From contig NDFF03000061.1 in the NCBI GenBank assembly GCA_002150815.3, positions 186,001-250,000 of the forward strand: 64,000 nucleotides of DNA, given 5' to 3'. This stretch comes from Grammothele lineata. Its lineage: Eukaryota > Basidiomycota > Agaricomycetes > Polyporales > Polyporaceae. The notes below the pieces were generated by a model. That model was not told the origin of the DNA. It did not search any database and saw only the letters and a program-made list of their open reading frames with translations. The translations under genes and the position numbers were made by a program. Within the stretch, counting starts at the first letter, position 1; each line of letters begins with the position of its first letter. This document shows positions 21,395 through 32,870 of this stretch, one piece after another.

Positions 21395-21927
21395 ATGGTC
21401 CAAGGACAAACGAAAGGTCTCGCGAAGCAGAAGGCTAGTTCTAGCTCTCGCCACGCCCAAAGGGCCGCCGCCGCGCCCAAGAAAGGCAAGCGGTATGTCG
21501 CCCCCAAGAAGGCCGCAGCCGTCAAACAGGCCGCTATGCACAAGGTCCGTATCTCTCCCTGTCATCGCAAAAATGCCGCATGTCTTCTTTGTTCTCGCGC
21601 GTGCGGGCTCTTGAAGAGGATGAGGCTATCATGGATACCGGGTAACCCGCCGCTGACGTCCCCTCTCGCTACCAGGATCTCAGTGCGAAGATCAACAGGA
21701 GTATCGAGCAGCAAGTCGCTGCCGCCGCATCTTCGGGGAAGCTCACCATCATGAAGAACGTCGCTATGGAGGGGTGAGTAGCCATTCTATCGGGACCGTC
21801 TCCCGCGAGCTCATCTCGCCCTTCCACCCGCTATTTCATGCGCCTCTTCGTCTCTTCCGACACGCACGTCAGCGTGGAGGCAGACAAGGGAAAGCCGAAG
21901 CCGCCGAAGCCAGCCAAGAAAGCATGA
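21395..21927 (+). CDS. UPF0390-type small basic protein (C19orf53/LYDG10 family)
   Basis: Three exons are seen, 21395-21544, 21676-21773 and 21873-21927; the product is 100 aa. The N-terminus MVQGQTKGLAKQK is followed by a Lys/Ala-rich region with KKGKRYVAPKKAAAVKQ. The second exon has LSAKINRSIEQQVAAAASSG and KLTIMKN. The tail is Lys/Pro-rich (KPKPPKPAKKA). Order, basic composition and length match the UPF0390 family, whose human member is the Leydig cell tumour 10 kDa protein homologue. The biochemical role of the family is not well established; nucleolar or RNA-related roles are only conjecture. Splice phases are consistent at all joins (phase 0, then phase 2). Confidence 0.82.
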
Positions 21928-24900
21928 TTTGTTCATCTCGCGCCCTCTCTCCAACATTCGCATCTCGCTGCCGTACGTCTCCCGCCTATACGCCGCGTCT
22001 TTCACCCGCCCTCGGCGATTCTAACCTGGTTGCCCCATATTCACCAACACCGTCCTGTCCTCTCATGCCACCCTCATGTCAAACATCTACAGCTTCCGGT
22101 CCCGCAGGACAGAAAACCACCGACGCCGACACCTCCGCCAATCTTCCACTCTCCCACCCGCCTGCCCCCCGCAAGTTCCCAAAATCGCATCTCGCTCTCC
22201 CACCATCCCCGGCCGCCACCGCTACAATTCGGACGCGGACATCCAAAGCATGGTGCCCGACGCGCACCAGCAGATGCAGAAGCACAGCGACCACTCCGCG
22301 CCCCTATGGACGCACTCGCACGCGCTGGGCGATAGGCAACACCACCCAACTTACCTCTCCCCTGGGCGTTCCACTGTTCTCGGACCCGCGGAGTCAATTC
22401 GCCAGCTCGGCAGATGCCGAGGCCACCCCCCGCTGCCTGCTCGCCACTCGCCTGCTACACGCCCTTTCCGTCCTTCTTGCCCGCTCCGCCCCTTGGATCC
22501 CTCGGACGCGCTAGAGGCGTCACCACCCCCCGCTGCCGTCGCCCTCCCCGTTCGCTGGTTGGCCCCAAGCCGTGCCGAGCAAACTGGCCCCGAAACGGCG
22601 TCCCCCTGGATCCGGAAGTTCCGTGACAGATGCTCGCACAGATGACCTCAGTGGCACTATTCGCCGCCGGCACGAGGGCCCTGGCCAGTGGCCACCGCGT
22701 CACCGCATGCGAGACGATAGGCTACTTGCACAAGATACGAGTGCCCTCCTCTCCCCCCTCTCACTTCCGCTTCGCTCCTTCCCCCGAGTACGGGGCCCGA
22801 ACGTACGGCACGTCGCCTCCCACGCTCATAGCTCCCTCTTCCTGTATCAGAAGATTCAAGGGAGAATGAACGGACGCGCGCCGCACGAACGAACGAGTGC
22901 ACATCGGCTGCACGGGCGCGAGAGATCAAACTTTCGCTCACCCTTCCTGCCCTTGCTCATACACTCGCTCTCACTCTCACTCTCATGCTCACTCTCAATC
23001 GGCCGCGAACGCGAACACGACCGCAAACCTTCGTCCAAACTCTCGCGCGCGCCACGTGCACCCGCGCTTGCGCCGGCGAGCCCGCGACCTTCGAACGGTA
23101 CCCGGCCGCCCCGTGCCTCGTGCCGCGCGAGAGAAAACGGAAGGGGTCCAAGAAAAGGAAGAAACCGAAGGACACGAGATCCAGAAGGACAGGCCTGCTC
23201 GTCGGCCTTCAGCCTGAGCCCCGCGGACACGTGTGCCGCCCCCCGCCCGCGCGTGTACGGCATGCGGAACGGAGGCTCGGCGCCCACAGTCAGGACGGCG
23301 GGGGCCCGTCTCAGCTCTTCGCTCTCAACTCTCAGGTCAGGTCAGGTCGGATGCCGTAGGTGGACGTTCGGGGCCGGGGTCGGGCGGGGCAGGGTGGCTC
23401 CCCCGCCGAGTGGCGATTGGGCGCTGGTCTGGGCCCTCGTTCTCTGGGATGCTTCTCTCCCCTTCTTCTTCTTCTGGCAGTGGGAGGCTGGAGCGAAGAC
23501 AGAAGACGCGCTATATTGCTATTGCTAATTGCAGGGGACGGGGGCATAAACAAAGCGAGAGCGGACAACGTGCGAGAGCAATGACGACGACTCGGGGGGT
23601 AGACGGGGGAGTTTACAGGGGAGGCGTGGGAGTGGGAGTGGGATGTACGGTACGGGATACGGGATATGGACAGTGTTGTGGTGACCGAATGCGAACGTGA
23701 ATGTATATGTGCGATGAATGCGTGCAGAGATGCGTGTGCGTATGCGTGGTGCGGGCGATAATAGCGGCCCGACGGACTACTACGTGTTATTGCTATTGCT
23801 GAATACCGAGCGCGCGAAGGCGTGTAATGAGGTGGTGGGTGCATGTCAAGAACAGGAAGTCTAGGGACCCTAATGCTTGCAACAGGGAGAGAGACAGTGG
23901 GAAACATGGCTAGTGCGAAAAGGGAAGACATGGGTTTGTTCTGTTATGATGATGACCGGGTGTATGCTGCGTGCGTGGTGGAACAATGGTAATGGAAAAC
24001 GAGACGAACCGAAATGGAACAGACCGAAAATGCGACGATGCGGCATGCGGGGCGGGGCGGACCGATGCGAGTGTGCGGAGACCAATGCGTGGGCGTGGGG
24101 CGTGTCGTGATCGTGAACGTGAATGTGGTCGAGAACGAGAACATAACGAAAGAAGACCCGAAACGCCCCCGCCGGAGGGACGACGGAAAGCACGCCGCGA
24201 ACGAAAGGACGCGCACGCCCCCGCGCACATACGTAAAGCGGGGAAGGGCGCGAATGGCAGACGACGGACGGCAGGGGAGGAGTGGGTTGGGGAGGGAGGG
24301 AGGGGGCGATAGCGTGGGCGGTTGCGAAGACCGCGAAGGTAGAGGGGGCGGAGAAGGAAGAAGGGCGAAAATGGCGAAGGGGGTGCGTTGCGTTGCGGCG
24401 GAATAAAGAGGAGGGCTGTCGTACGGATGGATGATGTGCAGACATGGGGGGCGGGGCGGATACAGAACCGAGGGCCGAAGGGGGAGTGCATGTCATGAGC
24501 GTGAACCGGGACGTGATGCGAACGGACGGGGAGCGGGAAACGGGAAACAGGAAACGGGGGACGATTGAGGGAGGGGGCGGGGAATGAGGGGACGTGGAAG
24601 TGGAAGCGGTGTGAGAGAGACGAGAAACGACGATGCGTGCATGATGACGAGTCCGTGTGCAAGAATGACGAATGACGAACGACGACAGCCCAAACATGAG
24701 AGTTCAGAGTACACTGCGGAAACCTTTTGCGTCTACAAACCATTTTTGGGGGAGGGAGGGAGGGAACGAGGCAGGCGAGAGAGGCGAGAAGGACGACCAC
24801 GGGCCCACGGACGGCTCGGGCGGGCGTACGGGAGAAGGGGCCGGAGCGCTCGTCGACGAGAGGAGGAGACGGCGACGGGGGCCGCACGTCCGCCAAGCTC

Positions 24901-25123
24901 CGATCGAGGAAGCGAAGCCGCACGCCAGCCATCCTATCCCATCCCATCCCATCCCATCCCATCCCAACCCGCCCCGGGCGCGGGGTCGCCAGGGGGACGC
25001 CGCGCGAAGCGACGCCGACGCCGACGACACGGAACACCCACACCCTCTCTCGAGACGAACGGAACGGGGACGAGCAACGGCGGAAGCGGCGGCGGCGGCG
25101 GCGGACGGCGGAGGTCCTCGGCC
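21928..25123. other. long gene-free GC-rich convergent region
   Basis: These 3.2 kb lie between the 3' ends of two genes. I can support no gene. The many overlapping open frames are Arg/Pro/Ser-rich on both strands, as expected from GC-rich sequence with few stops. There are CTCACT-type simple repeats near 22965-22995, strand-asymmetric purine-rich text at about 23880-24900, and an ATCCC tandem repeat at 24931-24965. Confidence 0.55.
24931..24965 (+). repeat. (ATCCC)n microsatellite
   Basis: About seven units of ATCCC occur, the first carrying a T for C change (ATCCT). The repeat lies about 160 bp past the stop codon of the CENP-B-type gene, in its presumed 3' untranslated region on the opposite strand. 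Confidence 0.85.
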
Positions 25124-27400
25124 CTACGAAGCAGCGCGCTGATGCGCCTGCTGCTGCTGCTGCTGCGGGCGGCGCCTGTGCGCCTCCATGACGGACAAGT
25201 CGCAGCGCCCCCCAGACGCATCCTGGAAGATCTTGAACTTGAGCTCCTGGAGGAGCGTCGAGTCTTCCGACGTGAGGCCGATGCGCGTCGCATGCTCGTG
25301 GACGTACACGAGCACACGGTCGAGGGCGCGCTCCGCCTCGCGCGCGTCGACGAGCACGCAGGGCTGGGCAGTGTCCGGGGCCTTCGTCTTGATGTACATC
25401 TTATTCCCGTCGTCGTCGATGAGCAGCATCGCCCCCTCCTCCACCACCTCCGGCGGGGGCGGCGACGGCGGCGAGTCAGGGAGCGCCCCGCCAAGCGAGG
25501 GGTCCTGCGCCTGGGCCTGCGCGCTGTGTTGGTGCTGCTGCTCGTGGTGCAGCTGCGCGTGTTCTGGGGACATGCCCGCTTGCTGCTGGGCCACCTGACC
25601 GTCGTCGGTGGGATAATACGGCGGCGGTGCCATGCCCGGGTCGCCTTGGAGCTCGAGCTGCTCCTGCGGCTGCTGCGGCCACGCCGGCTGGAGGGACATC
25701 GACGACTGGGGCATCGCTTGCGGTTGCATGGACCCCCCGGCGCCGGCTTCGTCGTCCGACTCGCCCATCTCTTGGTCGGGATATAACAACGATGCGTCGA
25801 CGGGCGGCGGGGACGGCTCGTTCATCTGGTACTGCGCTGCAGACAAGTCGACCGGGAGCGGCTGCCCAGACGCCGGGGCACCGGCGGCGGCGGCGGCGCT
25901 GGCAGCTGCAGCAGCAGCAGCCTCCGCCTCCATCCTCTCGCGTTCGTCGTCCTTACCCATCAAGACCAAGGCGGTTTTCCTAATGCTACCCGAGACATAG
26001 GACTTCGCGGTCGACTGCCACATCTGAAAATTCTTGGCGGTCGTGTCGCCGAAGTACTGGCCGCGGCGGATGGCGTGGCGGTGTTTGAAGTTCTCGAGCC
26101 AGCCCGAGCTCGCCTTGAACTTGTCGGCCGTGAGCGGCGGCTTCATGTTGTCCGCGATGTGCCGCGCCTGGTGGCGCAGCGCCGCGTCGGTGAGTGTCCT
26201 GCCCTGAGAGGACGCCTCCCTGACCCATAGCTCGAGCTGCTCTTCCAGATCCGGGAACTTCGACGGCCTAGGTGAACGACGGTGAGCACGGAAGGATCGT
26301 CGTGGGGCCACAGCCGGGTCACACACCTGTATTTGGCAATAGGCGCCGGGTTCTCGGGCACGGATAGCCACTTGTGCTTGTCCTTGAGGATCTTGCTGAC
26401 CGTGCTCCGCTCGACCTGGAAGTGGGCCGCGATCTCCTCCTGCTTGATGCCCGGATGGTTCTCGGCGTACACGCATATGTCGTAGCGGTCCTTGGAGACG
26501 AGCCGCCGCTTTTTGGACCTCTGGGCGAGCGAGAATTCGCGCCCGCCAAGGTCGCCGCCGACCTGTGAGTTCGGCGCGGACGCATGCGACGAGGAGGAAG
26601 TGCGTGCCGAGGTCGTGCTGAGCGCGGGGGACGCGGAACGCGGGTTCGACGACGCGGACCCGGCCGAGCCGGACGTGGAGCGCGTTTGGGGTGGGTACAT
26701 GCCGTGCCAGTTCGGGTGCCGGCGGACGTCGTCGACCTCGAATGGGTTTATAGGGGGTACGCCGGGTCGTCCGTGCTCGAGCGTGTACATTTGCTGGTGC
26801 GGCGGGTGTGCGGCGGGTGTGTGCGGGCGCGAGCCGTGTGCGGGGGCGGAAGCGCCGTATTGGGAGGTGGGGGAGTGCTATGTGCGCGCATACAGCGGGG
26901 GTTTAGTGCACCGGAAGGAAATACGAGGGATGGGGACGAACGACGTAGGGCTGCGGCACTGCAGCGTACTCTGGGAGCTCGCCGTGGCTCATGACCCGCT
27001 CCGGCACGCGCACCCGGCGGCGCGCGAGCCCGCCTCTGTCCGGCCCTATGCTTCCTTCGATCTGGGGTGACTCAAATGAGGACATCTGATGCATTGAGGG
27101 CCCAGGGTCGGCGGAGGTGTATGGCGGGTGATTTGAGGAGTAGTCGGGGAGGAGGCGGGGGACAAAGGACTGCTGGACGTCTGGGTGGGGGTGCTGGTGC
27201 TGGACGTGAGACATGATGCTGGACATCTGGGCATGAGCGGGCGGACTGGCGTCGGGCTGGCGGAGGTGGGTCTGCTGCCATGGGAGGAAGGCGGGGTGTT
27301 GGGGGGCATTAGAGACGGTGTGGGGATGGTGTTGGGCGGGGGCGGGGAGCTGATAGGCGGCGAGGCCGGAGGAGGAGGAGAACTGCTGAGCCGTGTCCAT
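25124..27400 (-). CDS. CENP-B/Tc5-type HTH DNA-binding protein
   Basis: Three exons are seen, 27400-26912, 26793-26327 and 26267-25124; the product is 699 aa. The first 160 residues are Gln/His/Pro/Ser-rich. At about 257-308 a basic helix-turn-helix reads KKRRLVSKDRYDICVYAE, EEIAAHFQVERSTVSKILKD, as in the CENP-B N-terminal domain. A second HTH follows at about 320-385: FPDLEEQLELWVREA, TDAALRHQARHIAD, SSGWLENFKHRHAIRRG, the HTH CENPB-type (Tc5 DNA-binding) domain. No DDE nuclease domain follows. Instead there are Ala-, Gln- and Pro-rich tracts and a C-terminal conserved-looking stretch (LIDDDGNKMYIKTK, DSTLLQELKFKIFQDA). This suggests a chromatin or transcription role derived from a pogo/Tc5-like transposase; the role is inference. 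The first 5' splice site (CCG|GTGCAC) is the weakest call. Confidence 0.85.
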
Positions 27401-30400
27401 GGTGCGGGTGAGAGGTGCTGAGCATCTGCAGGCGGGACTGCCTAAGAGAAGAGGGAGAACCTCTGCCGTGCCCGTGCGATGATGACCGTCCGGGAGAGAG
27501 GCGAGGGCAAGGGCGCCTGCTACGGCTTTTGAATTCGGCGCGGGCGCGCAATTCTCCAATCACTGGCCGCGGGCCTCCATCGGGCTCCCCTTCGGGCCAG
27601 GAGCTCGCCCCGCGGATATGCGTCCGATACGTATCGGTTTGCTCTCAGACTCGGACTGACACTCTACGAACGCATCGTGCACGATTATCTGCGCGCAAGA
27701 GCGGGCAGGACGGCCACCGCCTGCGGGGAATTATATGGCGTGCAGCGGGCGGGCGGGAACAAAGGCCAGGCGCACGTCATGCACGCAGCCGCGTGCAATT
27801 TAGGCAGTCGTATAAGGTTACTCAGTTTCTCAGCCGACCACGCGCTCGCAGGCCCCCTGTTCGCCAACGGTCCTCGTCCCAGCTACTCCCAGCGGCGGCC
27901 TGGCTCGCAACACGCGTCCGCGGGCGAGCTAGGCTGGTGGCGACGGGGACGTCGTGCGCGGGCAAAGCGCCAGCGTGTCGTGCATGATCGCGTTTGGACG
28001 GAGAGAAGACTGGCGCGCTGTCGAGTCGGACTGGCTTCTCATTGCCTTCCCATCGAGTGAGTCTGGGGCCGGAACGAATGCAAATAATTGACCAATCGCA
28101 TTCGTTCTCCGTCAGGTGCGGTGTGGGTGGTCGGCGAGAGGGAGAGGGGGGACCGCCCATACGTCGCGCAAGGTGCGATACGGAAACCTTGTCGTCTGCG
28201 GGCCGGGAGCACTCAATGGCGGAACGCACGTCGGGCACGCTTCCCAGCCTTCTCGGGCTTCGTGCCCCTACGCCAGCCTCCGCCAGAATCTGCCTCCTCT
28301 CCGCTCCTGCGCGCCACCGTCCCAGGCCGCCCGCGCCCCCACGCCTCTGCGCCGAGTTCCCTGCGTCGGTCTGTCATGTGTTCCCCATCGCGCTCACGCT
28401 TATCTCGCTGCTGGTCCCTTGGCCCGGCGTGCTCCGACCCGCTCGCTGTGCCCTCGGATGCTGGCCCAGTACATCCGTCCGCGCGTCCGCCCGCGACGAC
28501 CGGGGATGGAGTGCGGGCGAGGACGTGCCGCCGGAAGCCCCAGATGGACAGCGAATGGACTTAGTTGTGGCCGCCGTCCCACGGATCGAGGCCTGCGCGC
28601 GTCCGTAGGCGTTGATTTCTGTGGGGGACCTGTACAAGAGTTTCAAGAAGACGGCACGATCGTGCTATAGCGAAACTCTAGCTCAGTCTGACGGGCGCCA
28701 GGGCGTGGACGGGGTCCGAAAGGGGCTGGCCGTCTCCCGCGTTCATATCCTCGTCGGCGTATTCTTGGCTGGGCGAGCTTCTCGGTCCCCACCGATCCCC
28801 TTCGAACTGTCTCCTCCTCGGCTTCGACGGCGATGTCCGCGATCCAGCCCGGATCTCGCTCGGTCATATCAAACCTTGCCCTTCCCCCGTGAGCTCACGT
28901 GCGGCCATCCCGGCCACCGCCCGTCCTCACGCGACCCGCCCTTCCCAGCCCTCTCAGCCCCGCCCACGCGCCAAAGACCAGCAGGAGACGAGAATAATCC
29001 TCGCCGCCCGCGCTCCCAAGCTCAAGCGTTAAGGTGCGCGCGCCCTCCGCCCGTTCTCACTTTCGCGCCAAGGTGGGAGCACGTGGGAGCTCCCGCCACA
29101 CCCGCTCGCCCGTGGGTGCTTGTGTGCCCAATCCCCTCCTCCTCGCCTCCGCTCCCCGTCCCCCTGCGCGCGCGCAGCAGCCCTCCCACGCACACCTCGC
29201 CCCTCCACGCTCGCTCCCGCCCGACCGCTTCCAGACATGTGCGCGCGTGCGCCTGAGACCCGCCGCGGCCGCGCACACGTCCGTGCGCCCACGCCCAAGC
29301 CGCAGACAACCAAGTCCTCGCCTCCGCCGACGACGCCCCGACGGCACCTCCCGCGCCCTTAACCGCACCCAGCGCACCGCACCACGCGCCTTCGCGGTGG
29401 GAACCGCCCTGCGCAGGCTGGCGCTCCCACCACAGTGCGAACCGTTGACTCACCCCTTCGTCAGCCGTGCGCTCCAGGGTGGGCTCCCCCTTCCCGATGC
29501 GGGTGCGCTGGGGACGCCACAATGTCGCAGGAAGGAAAGAAGGAAGGAAAGGAAGGAACCGCGCAGCCGCCCTGGGCGCGGAGTCGTGCCACCACTCCCG
29601 CTCGCTCGCCCGCACGCGGGCCCAGTGCGGTGCGAGCCTATTCTCCTGCCTCTTGGCCGCTCGTCGCTGACCGACCATTCTGCTGGCTTCGAAGGCTAGG
29701 CCAGGCCCGCGCAGTTTCGCTCGTCGCGCAAGCCTTCGTCCCGAAGCGGCCACAGGGCAGCAGCGCGGGCGCGGCCTTACGCACGAACGCACGCATATGC
29801 ACGCACATGCACGCTCGCGGTCCCAGTGCGGCGCCAGGCCACGGCAGGACGGAGCAGCAGCGGCAACAGCGGCAGCAGCACCGCCCGCGTTCATGTCTCT
29901 CGCGCAATAATGAAGGGCGAAAGGCTGTTTGGCAGAGCCCGTCGTCGGAACGCATGCGTCGCCGCTCTATTCGTCTTCGCATTCGTCTTCGTCTTCTTCC
30001 TGCGCGGGCGATCCTCCTGCTGCAGCGCAGCTGCAGTCGTTCTCCGGCCTGACTCAACTGGACACACGCCGATCGTCTAAGCGGGCCCAGACGAGGACGA
30101 AGACGTGTTAAGACACGCTTACGGGTGGAAAGCGGCAGGCAGGCGCACCACGCACGCGGCCACGGCGCACACCCTCACCCCACCGCCCCGCCCACGCGGC
30201 CTCGCGGGATATTCCTCTCGATATTCTCCCTCGTATGGCCTATCTTTCTCCGGGGACCCCCCAAGTTTCCTGCGGGTGCCCGCTTCGTATCCGACAGTCG
30301 CCTCTGCCTCCGTATCTTCGTCTTCGTGATCAGGAGGACCGGTGCAGGTTCCGACCAGGGTTTGTGGATGTCTCTCCAACTCTCTCCGAGTCCGAGCGGC

Positions 30401-32870
30401 TCTAATCCAAGCCCGACGTACCGGACATGTCCGTTAATCTGCACACACTAGACCCTTACACCAGTGCCTGGAGCTCTCGGATGGTCAATTGCGACGCACC
30501 GCTCCCCGGGTACCCGGAGAATACGTATCTCCCGCTGGGCTCAGGAGTACTTCTGCGACAACAAGGAAGTTAACAGGGCCACGGCACGGGTCTATTTGTT
30601 CCATCACTGGATCTTCAGCGTATCGGACAGCCACCAGCCTGCTCGCCGCATGATCCACGACAATTTCAGTGGAAAATGAGTCCCAGTACGGCCGCGCACT
30701 CCGGGTCCTGACTCAAGCGCGGGGAGAGGAGGAAGAACCCTCAGCTCAAGCTCCCCGCGAGCCGCCATCGATAACTGCATCGACCCTGAGTTCAAGCTCT
30801 GAGTTCCAAGTCCCGCATTCGACTTCCAAGGACCAAGTGCCACATACCGAGCACGAGTACCCAGCCCCAAGAACTCCCGAGCCTCAGCCTCAGCCTCTGC
30901 AGCTGCGGCACGGGCCTACGCTGCCGTCTGCCGTCTATCTCCTCCACCTCCCGGCTTCCTCCCCGGCTGCGTGCGTCCTCCTGCCTCTTCCGGCGGGCTT
31001 CTCCCGGCCTTCCTCGACGTCCCTTTGAGCTTTCCGTTTTCGCCCCGCCTTCGCAGGCCACGACCACCACACGCGCAGCGGCTCCCGAAGGAGCAGGTAC
31101 ATAGGCAGGCACTAGCACTCGAACACAGGTACATACCGCCCCGACCCCCGCCCCGCCCCGGGCTCGGCCTCGGCCCATCGTAAGTCCTTCCATCCTTCCA
31201 TCAATACCGCTCGAACCCCAACGGGAACCCGAGCCAGAACCCTTGAGTATCGCGCCAGAACCGAAACAAGGACCGGAACCAGAACCAGGCTCAGGACCGC
31301 ACCGGGTTCAGGACCCTTCCGCGACTTCGTCGCGGAACCCCCGCCCAGGGACCCGCGATAGGCCAGGAGACTGTAGGAGGGAGCCCCGGGCCCGGGCCCA
31401 ATATAATTAAATAAGTATACGCGAACTCGCGAATACGCGCGGGGCGCGGGACGCGGGACGCGGGCGGGGCCTGTAATATCTGGGTGGTGTCTCAGCTTGA
31501 TCAGCCCGCTAGACCGCTTGGCCGCTAGAGTTTAGCGTGGGGCCGCCTTCGACCTCGCCCCTTCGCCCCCTCGCCCCCGCCGCGACGTTCGTGCGTGGCC
31601 CCCGGCGCGCGCACGCGCACGCGCGAGTCGGGGCTCGGACTCGGACTCGGAGGCTGGCCCGCTGATGCGGGTAATATGGCGCGTGCCACGCTCTATTGCC
31701 ACTGCGATGATCCGCCTCGCTTGTCGGCCTGGGGGCTATGATGGTGATCTGCTACGCCGCGGGTGCCTGCGGCACGGGACGGTGCGGTGCGGGTATTATC
31801 TACCCCTTGTTCAAGTTCTGTCTGCCCTTGTTCTGTTCTGCTAAGTGCACAGTACTGTGTACCTTACTCAAGATCTTCCGGGAGGATGATGGACTCAGGG
31901 CCGACTCGGGACCCAGGAGTCCCACTCTGACTGTCCGCCCGCAAACCCTCCTATCATCGCCCGGCCGGTCGGTACGTATACACGACCTCAAGCTTCTATG
32001 CGCTCGGTTCCTTCTGGTTCTGGCATGACCGCTCACGGGACAATCCTCAGCCGCCTTCAGGGTCCACCCCATCCAACCGCGCAACCGCGGCCCCTCCAGC
32101 ACGGTCAACTCTGAACCGATGACGACTTTCAAGTTGCAGGCTCCACCGTCCGCGTCAGTGCTCGCTAAGTACCCTGCTTCTGAACGTCGAGACATCATAT
32201 GTACATATCGTATAGCCTCGCACCGTATGACATGTACATGTACATGTACGCCAGAGCTGGGGCTTCTCCCGCCCCATCGACGGGCGGAGCATGCATATGG
32301 ATCTATCTTCGTATCTTCGTCAGGGCGTTCTGCCGTTTTGACGTTCGCGGGGCTCGCTATCGGCATCTGGGCCTTGTATGAGTCTAGAAGACGTACTGGG
32401 TGGGGTACTAGAATTGCGTTATATGGATACGCATGCGCTTAGGGGAAGAGGTGTCGGAGCGCAAGGTTGGGGAGCACGCTGTATGCGCTGTATGCGTTCC
32501 TCGGAAGACATAATACGAGAAATCTCTTGGCGAGGACGTAGTCATGCTTCGCTTGCCCACATGAACACCGCTGTGGTTCGAGGACGGCTGCGGGATGAGG
32601 AGATACGTACAAGGGTCGATCAAGAGGTCAGGCAAGACGCAGCATCGGGAAGAGTCGGAATCAAATCGTACACAGAGTCCATGTAACAAGCTACGTATAC
32701 AACAGCGGCGCTCTCGCAACGCGTGTGCTTCCACATTCCGGACGATAACCATCAGCCGTCCACCACACCGCACCCTCCTTATCCGCTACCACCACCACTC
32801 CAACACACACCCCACTCGGCGTCCGAAGACCACAGCCCTCCCCATTCCTCCCGCGACCGCTAACCCGCAC
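27401..32870. other. 5.5 kb gene-free GC-rich region
   Basis: This lies upstream of the CENP-B-type gene and downstream of CAF1. No gene is supported despite many open frames. Compositional features include GGAAGGAAAG-type purine repeats near 29520-29560, GAACC/CCAGAACC-type degenerate repeats at about 31195-31330, an alternating GCGCAC tract near 31610 and a short TACATG repeat near 32230. It may contain a long regulatory region or non-coding transcripts, which I cannot show. Confidence 0.55.

Noticed and set aside
22572..23528. 318-codon plus-strand open frame
   Set aside because: Low-complexity Arg/Ser/Pro text with simple repeats (CTCACT) translated as Ser-Leu runs; no family features.
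29022..29894. 290-codon minus-strand open frame in the GC-rich desert
   Set aside because: Composition is Arg/Ala/Gly-rich as expected from stop-poor GC-rich DNA; equally long frames overlap it on the other strand and no start context or domain supports it.
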